Below are positions 16,600 to 26,383 of a stretch of DNA of 64,000 nucleotides, piece after piece. Location: positions 186,001 to 250,000 of the forward strand of contig NZ_JABYQT010000005.1 of NCBI RefSeq assembly GCF_020075495.1. Direction: 5' to 3'. Both the position numbers and the translations under genes were made by a program. Source of the stretch: Vreelandella aquamarina. Lineage in GTDB: Bacteria > Pseudomonadota > Gammaproteobacteria > Pseudomonadales > Halomonadaceae. Below the pieces are notes generated by a model. The model was not told the origin of the DNA, searched no databases, and was given only the letters and a program-made list of their open reading frames with translations. Numbering within the stretch: position 1 is the stretch's first letter; every line of letters starts with the position of its first letter.

Positions 16600-18294
16600 A
16601 TGAGTGTTCGGGGTTTCGCTGGCTATCTGGTCAGCCGGCACTTGCTGACCACCGAGCAGGCAATCCACGCTCAGGTGAGCGCACAGGAATCAGGCATTTC
16701 GCTTTTGCGCTATGTGGTTGAACACGACCTGCTGGATGCCATCACGACCGCATCGGTGGCTGCCGAGGAGTATGGGCTGCCTCTTGTCGACCTGGAAGCC
16801 GTGTCGCTTGATGCACTTCCACCGGCCACGGCGTTTCCCGGTCATTTACTCAAGTCGCTAGGCGTATTACCACTTTCCCGGCGAAACCGGCGCCTCACCG
16901 TTGCCATTGCCTGCCCCTCTCAGTTGCCCAGGCTCAAGGAATTGGCCTTTGCGGTTAATGTTGCGCGAACAGATGCCGTACTGTCCCCGATCAACCAGCT
17001 CGATGAAATGCTGGCTAACTACTTGAGCAATAGCCGCTACTCTTCGCTGGATAAGATGTCGGACATTACCATCAGCCATCTGGCGGAGGATAACGATGAC
17101 CTTTCTCTTGAAGAGACATTACAAAATGCCGAGGAAGGCCCAGTGGTGGAGTTTGTCAACAAGGTGTTGCTGGATGCCATAGACCGCAGCGCTTCCGATA
17201 TTCATTTTGAACCCTATGAACATCATTGCAGAATCCGTTTTCGTATCGATGGCGTGCTCGTCGAGATTGCCAAGCCGCCCCTTTCAATGCGCAATCAGAT
17301 CGCGGCACGCTTGAAAATAATGGCCAGACTGGATATATCGGAGCGTCGTCTTCCTCAGGATGGCGCCATCAAGCTGAAACTATCCCATGAGCGCGCGCTG
17401 GATCTTCGTATCAACTCACTTCCCACCGTATATGGTGAAAAAATCGTCTTGCGGCTGCTTGATCCTGCAGCCATTGATGTTGGGATCGGGCAGTTGGGTT
17501 TCACGGAACAGCAGCAAGCGCTTTACGAGAATGCGTTAAGGCAGCCTCAAGGCATGATTCTGGTTACCGGCCCCACGGGTAGCGGCAAGACGGTTTCTCT
17601 CTATACGGGCATGGCTCTGCTTAACGAGCAAGAGCGCAATATCTGTACGGCCGAAGATCCCGTCGAGATAAAAGTGCCGGGTATCAATCAGGTAAATGTA
17701 TTGCCCAAGATCGGCCTAGACTTTGCCAATGCGCTTCGAGCCTTTCTGCGCCAGGACCCCGATGTCGTGATGATCGGTGAAATACGCGACCTCGAGACCG
17801 CAGACATTGCCGTCAAGGCAGCTCAAACCGGCCATCTGGTACTGTCAACCGTGCATACCAATTCGGCAGCGCAAACGCTGGCTCGCCTTTCGAATATAGG
17901 CGTTTCATCGTTCAATATTGCAAGCGCGGTGAGCCTTGTCATGGCTCAGCGCCTGGCCAGAAAGCTGTGCAACCACTGCAAGGTCCCTGCCACCATTTCT
18001 CCTGATGTACTGCACGATGAAGGTTTCACGCCACACGAAATTGCCCACGCAACCTTATATCGACCGGTCGGCTGCAAGAAGTGTACCCACGGATATAAAG
18101 GGCGTATCGGCATCTACGAAGTCGTGCCTATATCAGATGCTATTCAGACACAGATCATGCACAACACACCGGCTATGGAGATCGATGTTCAGATAAGAAA
18201 GGAGGGCCATCCAAGCCTTCGCCAAAGTGGCTTTTCATATGTCATGCAAGGCATCACCAGCCTGGAAGAGATCAACCGCGTAACCAAGGAGTGA
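16600..18294 (+). CDS. pilB: Type IV pilus extension ATPase PilB
   Basis: A 564-residue hexameric ATPase that powers pilus assembly from the cytoplasmic face. It has the N-terminal MshEN/T2SE-N domain (about 1-150), then the ATPase core with Walker A GPTGSGKT at 324-331, the Asp box and the Walker B segment DPDVVMIGEIRD. Two CxxC pairs, CNHC and CKKC (about 460-500), form the zinc site typical of PilB/GspE. Length is standard. It begins the pilBCD operon; only three bases separate its stop from pilC. The ribosome site before the ATG is poor. Confidence 0.95.
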   Translation: MSVRGFAGYLVSRHLLTTEQAIHAQVSAQESGISLLRYVVEHDLLDAITTASVAAEEYGLPLVDLEAVSLDALPPATAFPGHLLKSLGVLPLSRRNRRLTVAIACPSQLPRLKELAFAVNVARTDAVLSPINQLDEMLANYLSNSRYSSLDKMSDITISHLAEDNDDLSLEETLQNAEEGPVVEFVNKVLLDAIDRSASDIHFEPYEHHCRIRFRIDGVLVEIAKPPLSMRNQIAARLKIMARLDISERRLPQDGAIKLKLSHERALDLRINSLPTVYGEKIVLRLLDPAAIDVGIGQLGFTEQQQALYENALRQPQGMILVTGPTGSGKTVSLYTGMALLNEQERNICTAEDPVEIKVPGINQVNVLPKIGLDFANALRAFLRQDPDVVMIGEIRDLETADIAVKAAQTGHLVLSTVHTNSAAQTLARLSNIGVSSFNIASAVSLVMAQRLARKLCNHCKVPATISPDVLHDEGFTPHEIAHATLYRPVGCKKCTHGYKGRIGIYEVVPISDAIQTQIMHNTPAMEIDVQIRKEGHPSLRQSGFSYVMQGITSLEEINRVTKE

Positions 18295-18297
18295 TGG

Positions 18298-19524
18298 ATG
18301 CCGAGGCACCTTCAAAAAGCTCGCACCAGACGCCTTTATCGCTGGAAATGGACGGCCACAGGCCCTGCGTCGCAACCACTAGACGGTGAAAGCATAGGCC
18401 ACAGCAAGGCGGACATTATTGCCGAGTTGAGCAGACAGAACATTCATGTTCGCCGCATTCGTAAAATAGGTGGCGCACGCTCCCAGAGTGCGATCAGCTC
18501 TGGCGATATCATGCTCTTTTCACGGCAGATGGCGACAATGGTACAGTCCGGCGTTCCTTTGCTGCAGTCCCTCAGCGTCGTCGCAGAAAGTTTTAAAAAA
18601 CCCGCCATGCGAGTGCTTGTAAAAGCGTTGGCGCAAGATGTGGCGTCGGGCACCAGCTTTTCTCAAGCGCTGCGTCGTTATCCTCAACATTTTGATTCGC
18701 TCTTTATCCATCTGGTAGCAGCAGGCGAGCAGTCAGGAACGCTTGCCAGCATGCTGGAGAGGAATGCCGTTCACAAGGAGAAGGTGGAGTCGCTTCGGGC
18801 ACGGGTCAAAAAGGCACTCTGGTACCCCGCCTGCGTACTGATGGCCGGTATTGGCATTACTCTGCTGCTACTGGTAAAGGTAGTGCCTCAGTTCGAGGGC
18901 ATGTTCCGAAGTTTTGGCGCCGAACTCCCCGCTCTTACCCAGCTGATCGTCGAACTATCGACTCTTGCACAACAGCTCTGGTTACCGTTCGTGGTCTCGA
19001 CCCTGTTGGCCATACTGCTATTCAGATGGGCTTCACAACGGGCAGCTCCGCTTGCCTATCGAAGGGATAGCGCCTTGTTGCAGTTACCTGTTATCGGCAA
19101 CATCCTCGACAAGGCGGCCGTTGCGCGCTTTACCCGCACCCTCGCCACCATGTTTGCCTCCGGCGTTCCCTTGGTCGAAGGCCTTGAAACTGCCGCAGGC
19201 ACGACAGGCAACAGGGTATACGAGCAGGCAGTGCGACAGATCCGCCAGGACGTCGCCGCCGGTCACCCGCTCCATCTCTCCATGAAAATGACTAACCGCT
19301 TTCCTCTTCTAACGATACAGATGGTAAGCATTGGCGAAGAGGCCGGCGCGCTTGCTACCATGCTGCGTCGTGTTGCTGAGTACCATGAGCAAGAAGTAGA
19401 TAACGCAGTTGACGCACTGACTTCTCTAATGGAGCCTCTCATCATCATTATCCTGGGAGTGCTCGTTGGCGGCATCGTGACCGCCATGTATCTGCCGATC
19501 TTTGATTTAGGCACGGTTATCTGA
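18298..19524 (+). CDS. pilC: Type IV pilus platform protein PilC
   Basis: A 408-residue inner-membrane platform protein of the PilC/GspF family that couples the PilB motor to pilin insertion. It contains two copies of the T2SF domain (about 70-195 and 275-398) and three hydrophobic segments, the last near the C-terminus (LIIIILGVLVGGIVTAMYLPIF). FSRQMATMVQSGVPLLQSL is the family signature of the first repeat. It starts just after pilB and ends 16 bases before pilD. Confidence 0.95.
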   Translation: MPRHLQKARTRRLYRWKWTATGPASQPLDGESIGHSKADIIAELSRQNIHVRRIRKIGGARSQSAISSGDIMLFSRQMATMVQSGVPLLQSLSVVAESFKKPAMRVLVKALAQDVASGTSFSQALRRYPQHFDSLFIHLVAAGEQSGTLASMLERNAVHKEKVESLRARVKKALWYPACVLMAGIGITLLLLVKVVPQFEGMFRSFGAELPALTQLIVELSTLAQQLWLPFVVSTLLAILLFRWASQRAAPLAYRRDSALLQLPVIGNILDKAAVARFTRTLATMFASGVPLVEGLETAAGTTGNRVYEQAVRQIRQDVAAGHPLHLSMKMTNRFPLLTIQMVSIGEEAGALATMLRRVAEYHEQEVDNAVDALTSLMEPLIIIILGVLVGGIVTAMYLPIFDLGTVI

Positions 19525-19540
19525 TTTGACAAGGAGTCCC

Positions 19541-20383
19541 ATGTACCAGCCTCATCACGTGATCATTCTCGTTTTCATACTAGGCATCTGTCTGGGCAGC
19601 TTTCTGAATGTCGTGATCACGCGGCTTCCCGTAATGCTGATGAACCAGTGGCGCCGAGAAGCACGCAGTGCGCTGGAGCTGACCATGGAACCGGTGACAC
19701 GGTTCAACCTGCTTCTGCCGGCTTCGCTTTGCCCCCGCTGCGAACACCCTATTGCCTGGCATGACAATCTGCCATTGATTGGCTGGATCAAGCGCCGCGG
19801 CCGTTGCACCCACTGTCAGGGCAGAATCAGCCTGCAATATCCCCTGATTGAACTGGGCGGTGGCCTTCTGGCCCTGGCGGTTTTGCTGCTTCATGGAATC
19901 AGCGTCTCGAGCCTTTTCATCTATGCTGCCTGCCTGGTACTTCTTGCCCTCTCGGCTATCGATTTTCGAACTTATCTTCTCCCCGATATCCTTACACTGC
20001 CACTTTTATGGGCTGGCTTGCTTTACCAACTGCTGTTTCAGCCTTACATGATCTCTGACGCCGTCATTGGCGCAATGGGGGGCTACCTGGTGCTTTGGAG
20101 CTTTTTCTGGCTGTTCAAGCTGATGACCGGCAAGGAAGGCATGGGGTACGGAGATTTCAAGCTCCTGGCAGCCCTGGGAGCCTGGCTGGGCTGGAGCTTC
20201 CTTCCACTGCTCTTGATATTATCGGCAGGACTTGGAGCATTAATCGGTGTCACGGCACAAACTCTTCACCCGCATTTACGCGGCACTCCTCTTCCCTTTG
20301 GACCATTTCTGGCGATTGCAGGCTGGCTATGTCTGCTGATGGGTAACGAGCTGCTGGCGCTCTATCTATCAGTGGCTGGTTGA
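19541..20383 (+). CDS. pilD: Prepilin leader peptidase / N-methyltransferase PilD
   Basis: A 280-residue polytopic aspartic protease (A24 family) that cleaves prepilins such as the PilA encoded here and methylates the new N-terminus. Two CxxC pairs (CPRC and CTHC, about residues 64-90) form the cytoplasmic zinc site. The catalytic aspartates are in AIDFRTYLLPD and GMGYGDFKLL. I place the start at the ATG at 19541 because AAGGAG lies just before it. Third gene of pilBCD. Confidence 0.94.
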   Translation: MYQPHHVIILVFILGICLGSFLNVVITRLPVMLMNQWRREARSALELTMEPVTRFNLLLPASLCPRCEHPIAWHDNLPLIGWIKRRGRCTHCQGRISLQYPLIELGGGLLALAVLLLHGISVSSLFIYAACLVLLALSAIDFRTYLLPDILTLPLLWAGLLYQLLFQPYMISDAVIGAMGGYLVLWSFFWLFKLMTGKEGMGYGDFKLLAALGAWLGWSFLPLLLILSAGLGALIGVTAQTLHPHLRGTPLPFGPFLAIAGWLCLLMGNELLALYLSVAG

Positions 20384-20468
20384 CGAAAGCATTCATCTGC
20401 CGGCAAGTACCGACTTTGGAGAAGAAAGCGCGTAAAATAGTCCATTCAAGCAAGTATCAAGGACAGCT

Positions 20469-21059
20469 ATGATCATTGGCTTAACCGGTGGTATCGGCTC
20501 AGGTAAATCAACGGTTGCCAGCGCCTTTGAAGCCCTTGGCGCCGGCTTTGTCGATGCTGACCACGTCGCGCGCGAGATAGTGCAACCCGGAGAGCCCGCA
20601 CTGGCTCTGATCATTGATCACTTTGGCGCGAATTTCATGAGACCGGACGGCACGCTTGATAGGCCCGCTCTGCGTGAACGCGTTTTCCAGGACCCGGCTC
20701 AACGTCGCTGGCTCGAGTCGGTGACGCACCCTCGTATCAGAGAGCGATTGATGGCTCGCCTGACGGACTTATCCAGGCAAGCGCCTTATGTTCTGCTCGT
20801 TTCACCTTTGCTGTTTGAGTCCGGTCAGGATGCTCTCGTTGAGCGCACCCTGGTCGTGGATGTACCTGCAGAGATCCAGCTGTCGCGCACGCTTGCCCGC
20901 GATGGCGTCAGCGAAGAACAGATACATGCCATTCTGGCCGCTCAACTACCGCGTGAGCAGCGATTGGCAAAAGCCGATGATGTGATTGACAACAGCCAGG
21001 ACCAGGCCCACATGCGACGTCAGGTCGAGCGACTGGACCGTTATTATCGCGACCTTTGA
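20469..21059 (+). CDS. coaE: Dephospho-CoA kinase
   Basis: A 196-residue cytoplasmic kinase that performs the last step of CoA synthesis, phosphorylating the 3'-hydroxyl of dephospho-CoA. The P-loop GLTGGIGSGKS is at residues 4-14, and the DADHVAREIV segment that follows is diagnostic of CoaE. Length is typical. AAGGACAGCT precedes the ATG. Its place between pilD and yacG is the conserved order in pseudomonads and relatives. Confidence 0.96.
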   Translation: MIIGLTGGIGSGKSTVASAFEALGAGFVDADHVAREIVQPGEPALALIIDHFGANFMRPDGTLDRPALRERVFQDPAQRRWLESVTHPRIRERLMARLTDLSRQAPYVLLVSPLLFESGQDALVERTLVVDVPAEIQLSRTLARDGVSEEQIHAILAAQLPREQRLAKADDVIDNSQDQAHMRRQVERLDRYYRDL

Positions 21060-21086
21060 GTTTATTATTTTATCTAGGATTTCTGC

Positions 21087-21320
21087 ATGTCTCATTCTGC
21101 CAACGACGCTCCTCTTGAAGTCAACTGCCCCCAATGTGGAATACCAGTTGCCTGGAGACCTGAAAGCACTTATCGCCCTTTTTGCAGCAAGCGTTGCCAG
21201 TTGATCGACTTTGGCGCATGGGCAGAAGAATCGCATCGAATTGCAGGCGAATCTGCCATGGATGAGGCCGACCTGGAAACGCTGCTGGCCCAAGCGGACA
21301 AGGACGCGCCCCTCACTTGA
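21087..21320 (+). CDS. yacG: DNA gyrase inhibitor YacG
   Basis: A 77-residue zinc protein. The four cysteines CPQC (residues 12-15) and CSKRC (about 32-36) form the single zinc site, followed by the conserved FGAWAEE stretch. In E. coli YacG binds GyrB and inhibits gyrase; the C-terminal tail is needed for that contact. TAGGAT lies before the ATG. It overlaps by a few bases a possible TTG start of the next gene. Confidence 0.93.
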   Translation: MSHSANDAPLEVNCPQCGIPVAWRPESTYRPFCSKRCQLIDFGAWAEESHRIAGESAMDEADLETLLAQADKDAPLT

Positions 21321-21334
21321 AACGGTGGACACCC

Positions 21335-22213
21335 ATGCCTGATACCGATGTAACGGCATATCGGTTGCTGTACGAGCTTGACGAACGCTTTGATCGCCTC
21401 ATTGCCTCCATCGAAGCGGCGCTGTCTCTCTACGAGCAACAATCGCCTCTCACCTGGGCATTCCATCAACCAGTCGTTGCAACCGACTGGTTGAGAAAAG
21501 CGCTGCTTGACATGTGGCACCAGGAAGGACAAGACGGGCGAGAAACACGTAACTACGTGGGTGTCATAGCAGCGAGTGAAGCGCTGATGGAAGCGATTGT
21601 CTGCATCAATCAGGCAAAGGCGCACATCAGTGAACTACTTCAGCGAATAAAGAGCCTTTCGCCTAAAGCGTTTGGAGAAATCAAACAGCGTCTGCCCAAG
21701 CGCCACCCGTACGTTGATGAGGTCATGAGACAAAGCGGATTTGCAAGACTGCATCTCAAGCAGTGCTGGCGGCAACTACCCATTGCCGAAGCACCCGTTG
21801 CGCGTATACGTCTTGCCTGGTACAGCAGCGGCCGCTCGATCAAGCGCTTGAGCGTTCAGGAAGCCGAAAGGAAACTTGCCCAGCTGGACACCGAGGCCGC
21901 CCACGTCCGGATCCAGCTGCGCAAGCTGGCAGGCCTGCCCAGCGATGAGGTATTGGCCCAGGTTCAGGCGCAGGCTCCATTGATGCGCGCCAACCTGTTT
22001 TTCATCGAACCTCTGCCCGACGGTCATACCAGACGCGCATTCAATATTGCCATGCCGCTATTCGTGCCGGCTCATGAACAACGGCTTCCGCATATCAATT
22101 TGCCTGCGCCTCAACCGCCCGCGCAACGCACGCGTGCCAGAAGACGCGATGAAAAACTTGAACAGACCCCCTTTCTACCGAGCTTGCGCATCTACCGCTA
22201 TAAAGATGCCTGA
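21335..22213 (+). CDS. tus: Tus-like DNA replication terminus site-binding protein
   Basis: A 292-residue protein that I align by eye to E. coli Tus (309 residues). Shared landmarks in order are an N-terminal helix region (YRLLYELDERF, against YDLVDRLNTTF), a central INQAKAHISELL helix against INKLKTTFEHI, the segment RIRLAWYSSGRSIKRL against TLRFGWANKHIIKNL, and the final strand PSLRIYRYK against PRLHLYVAD. Tus binds Ter sites and blocks DnaB helicase from one side. I chose the ATG at 21335 over a TTG 18 bases upstream. It follows yacG and overlaps the convergent 115-aa gene by 16 bases. No E. coli-like Ter sequence is visible beside it. Divergence is high, so function is likely but not certain. 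Confidence 0.7.
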   Translation: MPDTDVTAYRLLYELDERFDRLIASIEAALSLYEQQSPLTWAFHQPVVATDWLRKALLDMWHQEGQDGRETRNYVGVIAASEALMEAIVCINQAKAHISELLQRIKSLSPKAFGEIKQRLPKRHPYVDEVMRQSGFARLHLKQCWRQLPIAEAPVARIRLAWYSSGRSIKRLSVQEAERKLAQLDTEAAHVRIQLRKLAGLPSDEVLAQVQAQAPLMRANLFFIEPLPDGHTRRAFNIAMPLFVPAHEQRLPHINLPAPQPPAQRTRARRRDEKLEQTPFLPSLRIYRYKDA

Positions 22214-22545
22214 TCGGCCATTCCCGGAGAGCGGTCTTCCGGCCATAAGCCAAACGCCACCAGCGTAGAAATCAGTTCGCTCAAGGCCCCACCTGATAGG
22301 TCATATTCGCTCATCAACTCTTTCAGACGGGCTTCAAACAGGCGATCACGCTCTTCCAGCAGTACCGAGGCTTCCTCTTCCTCAAGCACGGCCAGCGAGC
22401 GTACCGGCGGCCCAGTTGGGATATCAAGATCGCTGCCGGGATCTTCCAGCTGACGTAATGCCTGGGCAAACGCATCGTCCAATTCACGAAACTTGCGCAG
22501 CTTCTCACGCTCATCCAACTGTTTTGGAGCTTTGTGATATTTCAT
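22198..22545 (-). CDS. Charged helical protein, unrecognised (115 aa)
   Basis: A 115-residue protein rich in Glu, Leu and Arg. The pattern (EKLRKFRELDDAFAQALRQL, then LEEEEASVLLEERDRLFEARL) predicts long helices, possibly a coiled coil. No signal peptide, membrane segment or known motif. The ribosome site is weak. Its 3' end overlaps the end of the Tus-like gene by 16 bases. I cannot name a function. Confidence 0.6.
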   Translation of the reverse strand: MKYHKAPKQLDEREKLRKFRELDDAFAQALRQLEDPGSDLDIPTGPPVRSLAVLEEEEASVLLEERDRLFEARLKELMSEYDLSGGALSELISTLVAFGLWPEDRSPGMADQASL

Positions 22546-23152
22546 TGATGTTTCATTTACACCTTGCTTGAAATGGTCGAATTATCTGGTAATCAATATC
22601 TTCTACAGATCATGCCAAAGCATCTGCAGGTACTGGCTAGATACTGCACTCATTCGCAATGAAAGCGATGCAGCCAGACACGCCTGAACACCATTCAAAC
22701 TGTCAGTTGAGGCAAGCTGTGACGAGGGGGTAGCCAACACCGATATGATATTCAGAGCCAAGTCACCCTGAGCCCATCGCCTTGCTTATGACCCGCTCGA
22801 TAGCGGACGGGTTCCTGAGACAGGTACAGCTATTCAATGCTCAAACTGCCATCGTATAGCATGGAGTATGGCTATCTGTAACCGCGGCGCGCAGAGCCAT
22901 CGGCTTGCTGAATAAAAGCTTGTATTGGAATTATACCTTGAAAATGATAATGAACCACTACTGTAGATTCTCGTTGCGTACCATTCTTTTCTTGCCACTT
23001 GATGAATCAGTGGGGCTTTCGGCCAGAGTAGTGCAGGATTGCCCGCAGTAATCATACATCGGGTTTTATCAAAAGAGATTCAAGTAGCGCCATCAAGGTA
23101 GGCAAGTAATAAAAAACGGCACTTCCAGGGGCAGAAGTGCCGATAGTTCGCG
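22546..23152. other. 607-base gap without a convincing gene
   Basis: Lies between two reverse-strand genes. No frame has a good start with a ribosome site. The only local structures are a small CCGCT-CGAT-AGCGG hairpin near 22793-22806 and an AT-rich patch around 22920-22970. The right end holds the mvaT terminator. It may be a decayed gene or contain a small RNA, but I see no positive evidence for either. Confidence 0.35.
23109..23142 (-). terminator. Rho-independent terminator of mvaT
   Basis: A perfect 9-bp stem (23117-23125 with 23134-23142) and 8-base loop; on the reverse strand it is followed by a T run (A tract at 23111-23116). It stands 11 bases after the mvaT stop. Confidence 0.85.
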
Positions 23153-23530
23153 TTAGTCTTCCATGCTTTGCAGCCAGGATTCGACCGTTTCGTCGCCGTA
23201 CTCGTCTTTCCAGCTACGCAAGCCTTTGTGATTACCACCGCGGGTTTCGATGACTTCACCCGTCTTGGGATTTTTGTACACTTTCAGGCGGCGCTTGCGA
23301 CGATTGGAGTTGCTGGCGGCCGGCGCCTTTACACTACGCTGATCGTTTGACGGGTCCAGCAGTGCAATCACGTCAGCAGGACGCTTGCCGAACTCATTCA
23401 TCAAGGCTTCGAGTTTAGCCTTGAACTCCAGTTCGCTCTTTAAACGCTGATCACCTTCAAGACGCTGTAAATCTTCTTGAAGCTGCTTAAGCTGCTGCTC
23501 TTTTTGGATATATTCGTTGAGAAGTGACAT
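23153..23530 (-). CDS. mvaT: H-NS/MvaT-family nucleoid protein
   Basis: A 125-residue xenogeneic silencer of the MvaT type. The N-terminal half (about 1-60) is a coiled-coil oligomerisation region beginning MSLLNEYIQKEQQLKQL, very like MvaT; a basic linker follows (RRKRRLKVYKNP), then the DNA-binding domain with GEVIETRGGNHKGLRSW. The R97-GGN-HK core matches the minor-groove pincer of MvaT. It would bind AT-rich DNA and repress transferred or surface-structure genes. AAGGACT precedes the ATG. It sits downstream of rpsA, where many relatives have ihfB, but has its own promoter and terminator. Confidence 0.9.
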   Translation of the reverse strand: MSLLNEYIQKEQQLKQLQEDLQRLEGDQRLKSELEFKAKLEALMNEFGKRPADVIALLDPSNDQRSVKAPAASNSNRRKRRLKVYKNPKTGEVIETRGGNHKGLRSWKDEYGDETVESWLQSMED

Positions 23531-23633
23531 GGGGAGTCCTTTTACTTCGGGTTTATCTACTAGACATCACATCAGCCAATGAAACTTGTCCAACCGACCA
23601 ACACAATATCCATTAGTTCAGGATGCGTCGCTA

Positions 23634-23661
23634 TTATTACTTTAAAAACTCTAATTGACAA
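23634..23661 (-). promoter_or_regulatory. Likely sigma-70 promoter of mvaT
   Basis: On the reverse strand TTGTCA (plus positions 23656-23661) and TAATAA (23634-23639) are 16 bases apart in very AT-rich DNA. The start of transcription would be about 95 bases before the ATG. The surrounding AT-rich tract (23600-23780) could also be a self-binding site of the MvaT protein. Confidence 0.45.
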
Positions 23662-23783
23662 TAGTCTAGCGCGGTTTCATTTAATTACTAATAATTTTTA
23701 ACTGCTTAACCCAAGTTTAAAAGTTAAAAACCCGACAGGCCTTAGATAGTGTATATCGAGACGATTAAAAATTTTATAAAAAA

Positions 23784-23808
23784 AAGCGCCGCCCAAAGGG
23801 CGGCGCTT
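23784..23808 (-). terminator. Rho-independent terminator of rpsA
   Basis: A perfect 11-bp GC-rich stem (23784-23794 with 23798-23808), 3-base loop, followed on the reverse strand by a run of T (A tract 23777-23785). It begins 22 bases after the rpsA stop. Confidence 0.92.
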
Positions 23809-23830
23809 GATGAAACCAATGACTAAAGAA

Positions 23831-25510
23831 TTAGTCTTGGCCCATCTGCTGCTTGATCAGGTCGCCGATAGTAGTCGGGCCACCCGCTGCTTCGGGCTCC
23901 TGGTCGCGCAACTTCTTCAGGTTCTGACGAGTATCGTCTTGCTCTTTCGCCTTGATGGAAAGATTGATCTGACGGCTCTTGCGATCAACGCTCACGATAC
24001 GCGCTTCGACGCTGTCGCCTTCGTTCAGTACGTTACGTGCGTCTTCGACACGGTCAGCACTGATTTCAGACGCCTTGAGAATCGCGATCACGTCAGTTGC
24101 GAGCTCAACCTGAGCTTCTTTCGCATCTACCTCGACGACACGGCCGGTGACGATGCTGCCCTTGTCATTTACAGACAGGTATTCAGCAACCGGGTCGGAA
24201 TCCATCTGCTTGATGCCCAGCGAGATGCGCTCACGCTCAGGATCGATAGAGAGGATAACCGCTTCGGCTTCGTCGCCTTTCTTGAAGTTGCGAACGGCTT
24301 CTTCACCCGTCTCTGTCCAGGAGATGTCGGACAGATGAACCAGACCGTCGATGCCGCCTTCAAGGCCGATGAAGATACCGAAGTCAGTGATTGACTTGAT
24401 GGTACCCGAAACGCGGTCGCCCTTGTTGTATTCAGCGTTGAAGGTTTCCCACGGGTTGGCAGTGCACTGCTTGATACCCAGAGAAATACGACGACGCTCT
24501 TCGTCGATATCCAGCACCATGACGTCAACATCGTCGCCCACCTGGACAACTTTGGACGGATGGATATTCTTGTTGGTCCAGTCCATTTCGGAAACGTGAA
24601 CCAGGCCTTCAACGCCCTCTTCCAGCTCGGCAAAGCAGCCGTAGTCAGTCAGGTTAGTGACGACCGCGTGCACTTTTGTGCCTTCCGGATAGCGCTCTTT
24701 GATGTTGACCCACGGGTCTTCGCCCAGCTGCTTCAGACCCAGAGATACGCGATTGCGCTCACGGTCGAACTTCAGCACCTTGACGTTGATTTCGTCGCCG
24801 ACGGCCACGATTTCGGAAGGATGCTTGATGCGCTTCCACGCCATGTCAGTGATGTGCAGCAGGCCGTCAACACCGCCCAGATCCACGAAAGCGCCGTAGT
24901 CTGTCAGGTTCTTAACGATACCCTTGATCTGCTGGCCTTCTTGCAGAGTGGCCAGCAGCGCTTCGCGCTCGGCACTGTTCTCCGCTTCCAGAACCGCACG
25001 ACGTGAAACGACCACGTTGTTGCGCTTCGGATCGAGCTTGATGACCTTGAAGTCCAGCTCTTTGTTTTCCAGGTGCGCCGTGTCGCGAACCGGACGAACA
25101 TCAACCAGAGAGCCCGGCAGGAAGGCACGGATGGAATCAACTTCGACGGTGAAGCCGCCTTTGACCTTGCCGTTGATGACACCCTTGATGATTTCGTCTT
25201 TTTCGAAAGCCGCTTCCAGAATCTTCCAAGCTTCAGCACGCTTGGCTTTTTCACGCGACAGACGAGTCTCACCGAAACCGTCTTCGACCGCTTCAAGTGC
25301 AACGTGAACGTCATCGCCAATGGCAATGTTCAGTTCGCCGTTCTCGTCACGGAATTGAGAGGCCGGGATTTGACCTTCAGATTTCAGGCCAGCGTTGACA
25401 GTAACCCAGTCACCGTCAATGTCGACAACTTGAGCCGCAACAATAGCGCCCGGCTCCATGTTGATGTCGTTAAGAGACTGTTCAAACAGCTCAGCAAAGC
25501 TTTCGCTCAT
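23831..25510 (-). CDS. rpsA: 30S ribosomal protein S1
   Basis: A 559-residue S1 protein with six OB-fold S1 repeats, the full gammaproteobacterial form. Repeats 3-6 are clear from recurring GxVxxLTDYGxFxxL and RISLGIKQ patterns. It binds the 5' leader of messages and helps the ribosome unfold them. The start TAGGAACACC-ATG shows a modest ribosome site, in keeping with the family's autogenous control through its leader. Downstream is a strong terminator, not ihfB. Confidence 0.97.
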   Translation of the reverse strand: MSESFAELFEQSLNDINMEPGAIVAAQVVDIDGDWVTVNAGLKSEGQIPASQFRDENGELNIAIGDDVHVALEAVEDGFGETRLSREKAKRAEAWKILEAAFEKDEIIKGVINGKVKGGFTVEVDSIRAFLPGSLVDVRPVRDTAHLENKELDFKVIKLDPKRNNVVVSRRAVLEAENSAEREALLATLQEGQQIKGIVKNLTDYGAFVDLGGVDGLLHITDMAWKRIKHPSEIVAVGDEINVKVLKFDRERNRVSLGLKQLGEDPWVNIKERYPEGTKVHAVVTNLTDYGCFAELEEGVEGLVHVSEMDWTNKNIHPSKVVQVGDDVDVMVLDIDEERRRISLGIKQCTANPWETFNAEYNKGDRVSGTIKSITDFGIFIGLEGGIDGLVHLSDISWTETGEEAVRNFKKGDEAEAVILSIDPERERISLGIKQMDSDPVAEYLSVNDKGSIVTGRVVEVDAKEAQVELATDVIAILKASEISADRVEDARNVLNEGDSVEARIVSVDRKSRQINLSIKAKEQDDTRQNLKKLRDQEPEAAGGPTTIGDLIKQQMGQD

Positions 25511-25693
25511 GGTGTTCCTACGTAATAACGTTGTTGAGGCATAAATGCCTTCTCCGCACCACCAGCGAGTGCGGGCCTAATGTAACTCTGCCTTTGAGGG
25601 CGTTAGCGCTGGTTAAACCTGACCGGGCTCACCGATGTGAGTTACCTGCCCTGCCACGTTATGACGCCGCATCAAAAGCGCCGCAAGGGAGAA

Positions 25694-26383
25694 TCAATCA
25701 ACAGAAGCCAAGCCTTTCTGGGCCAGCAGCTCCGATAACCGTTCCACCACTTCCGGTATGCTCAGGCGCGTGGTATCAAGCGTCACAGCATCATCTGCCG
25801 GCTTGAGAGGAGCCACACTGCGCTGCGTGTCGCGTGCATCGCGTGCCTGAATCTCCTTTAAAAGACTCGAAAGACTAGCATTCATGCCCGCCTCCTGCAA
25901 CTGAAGATAGCGGCGACGTGCTCGCTCTTCGGCACTGGCGGTCAAGAATACCTTCAAGGGTGCATCGGTAAATACGACCGTCCCCATATCACGCCCATCC
26001 GCCACCAGGCCCGGCAACTGACAGAAGTCCCGCTGACGCTGGAGCAAGGCGCCACGAACGGCGGGCAGAGCTGCCACCTTGGAGGCGCGTTCCCCCATCT
26101 GCTCGGTACGGATCAGTTGGCTGACATCTTCGCCTTCGAGCAGCGTGCGAACACCGCCTTCCTCGACCGGGAAGGCAACGTCCAGCGATTGAGCCAGCAA
26201 AGCCACGCTCTGCTCGTTATCCAGTGCCACGTCATGCTTGATGGCCGCCGCTGCCGTCAACCGATAAAGCGCTCCACTATCCAGTAAGTGCCAGCCCAGA
26301 CGCTTGGCGAGCAGGCTGCTGATGGTTCCCTTGCCTGCGCCACCCGGACCATCAATGGTCAGCACCGGGATTGACTTAGTCAT
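25694..26383 (-). CDS. cmk: Cytidylate kinase
   Basis: A 229-residue cytoplasmic NMP kinase that phosphorylates CMP and dCMP. The P-loop GPGGAGKGT is at residues 12-20; [10 protein letters not shown] (about 130-139) and the [10 protein letters not shown] lid segment are family marks. Length is typical. Its start overlaps the end of the tyrA-aroA fusion by 8 bases, suggesting coupled translation; rpsA follows after 183 bases. This cmk-rpsA pairing is conserved in gammaproteobacteria. Confidence 0.96.
   Translation of the reverse strand: MTKSIPVLTIDGPGGAGKGTISSLLAKRLGWHLLDSGALYRLTAAAAIKHDVALDNEQSVALLAQSLDVAFPVEEGGVRTLLEGEDVSQLIRTEQMGERASKVAALPAVRGALLQRQRDFCQLPGLVADGRDMGTVVFTDAPLKVFLTASAEERARRRYLQLQEAGMNASLSSLLKEIQARDARDTQRSVAPLKPADDAVTLDTTRLSIPEVVERLSELLAQKGLASVD

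Noticed and set aside
21060..22600. Ter site beside the Tus-like gene
   Set aside because: No sequence close to the E. coli Ter core was found near the gene on either strand; a different recognition motif remains possible.
22834..23055. 73-residue reverse frame in the long gap before mvaT
   Set aside because: No ribosome site, no recognisable family, and composition unlike the neighbours.
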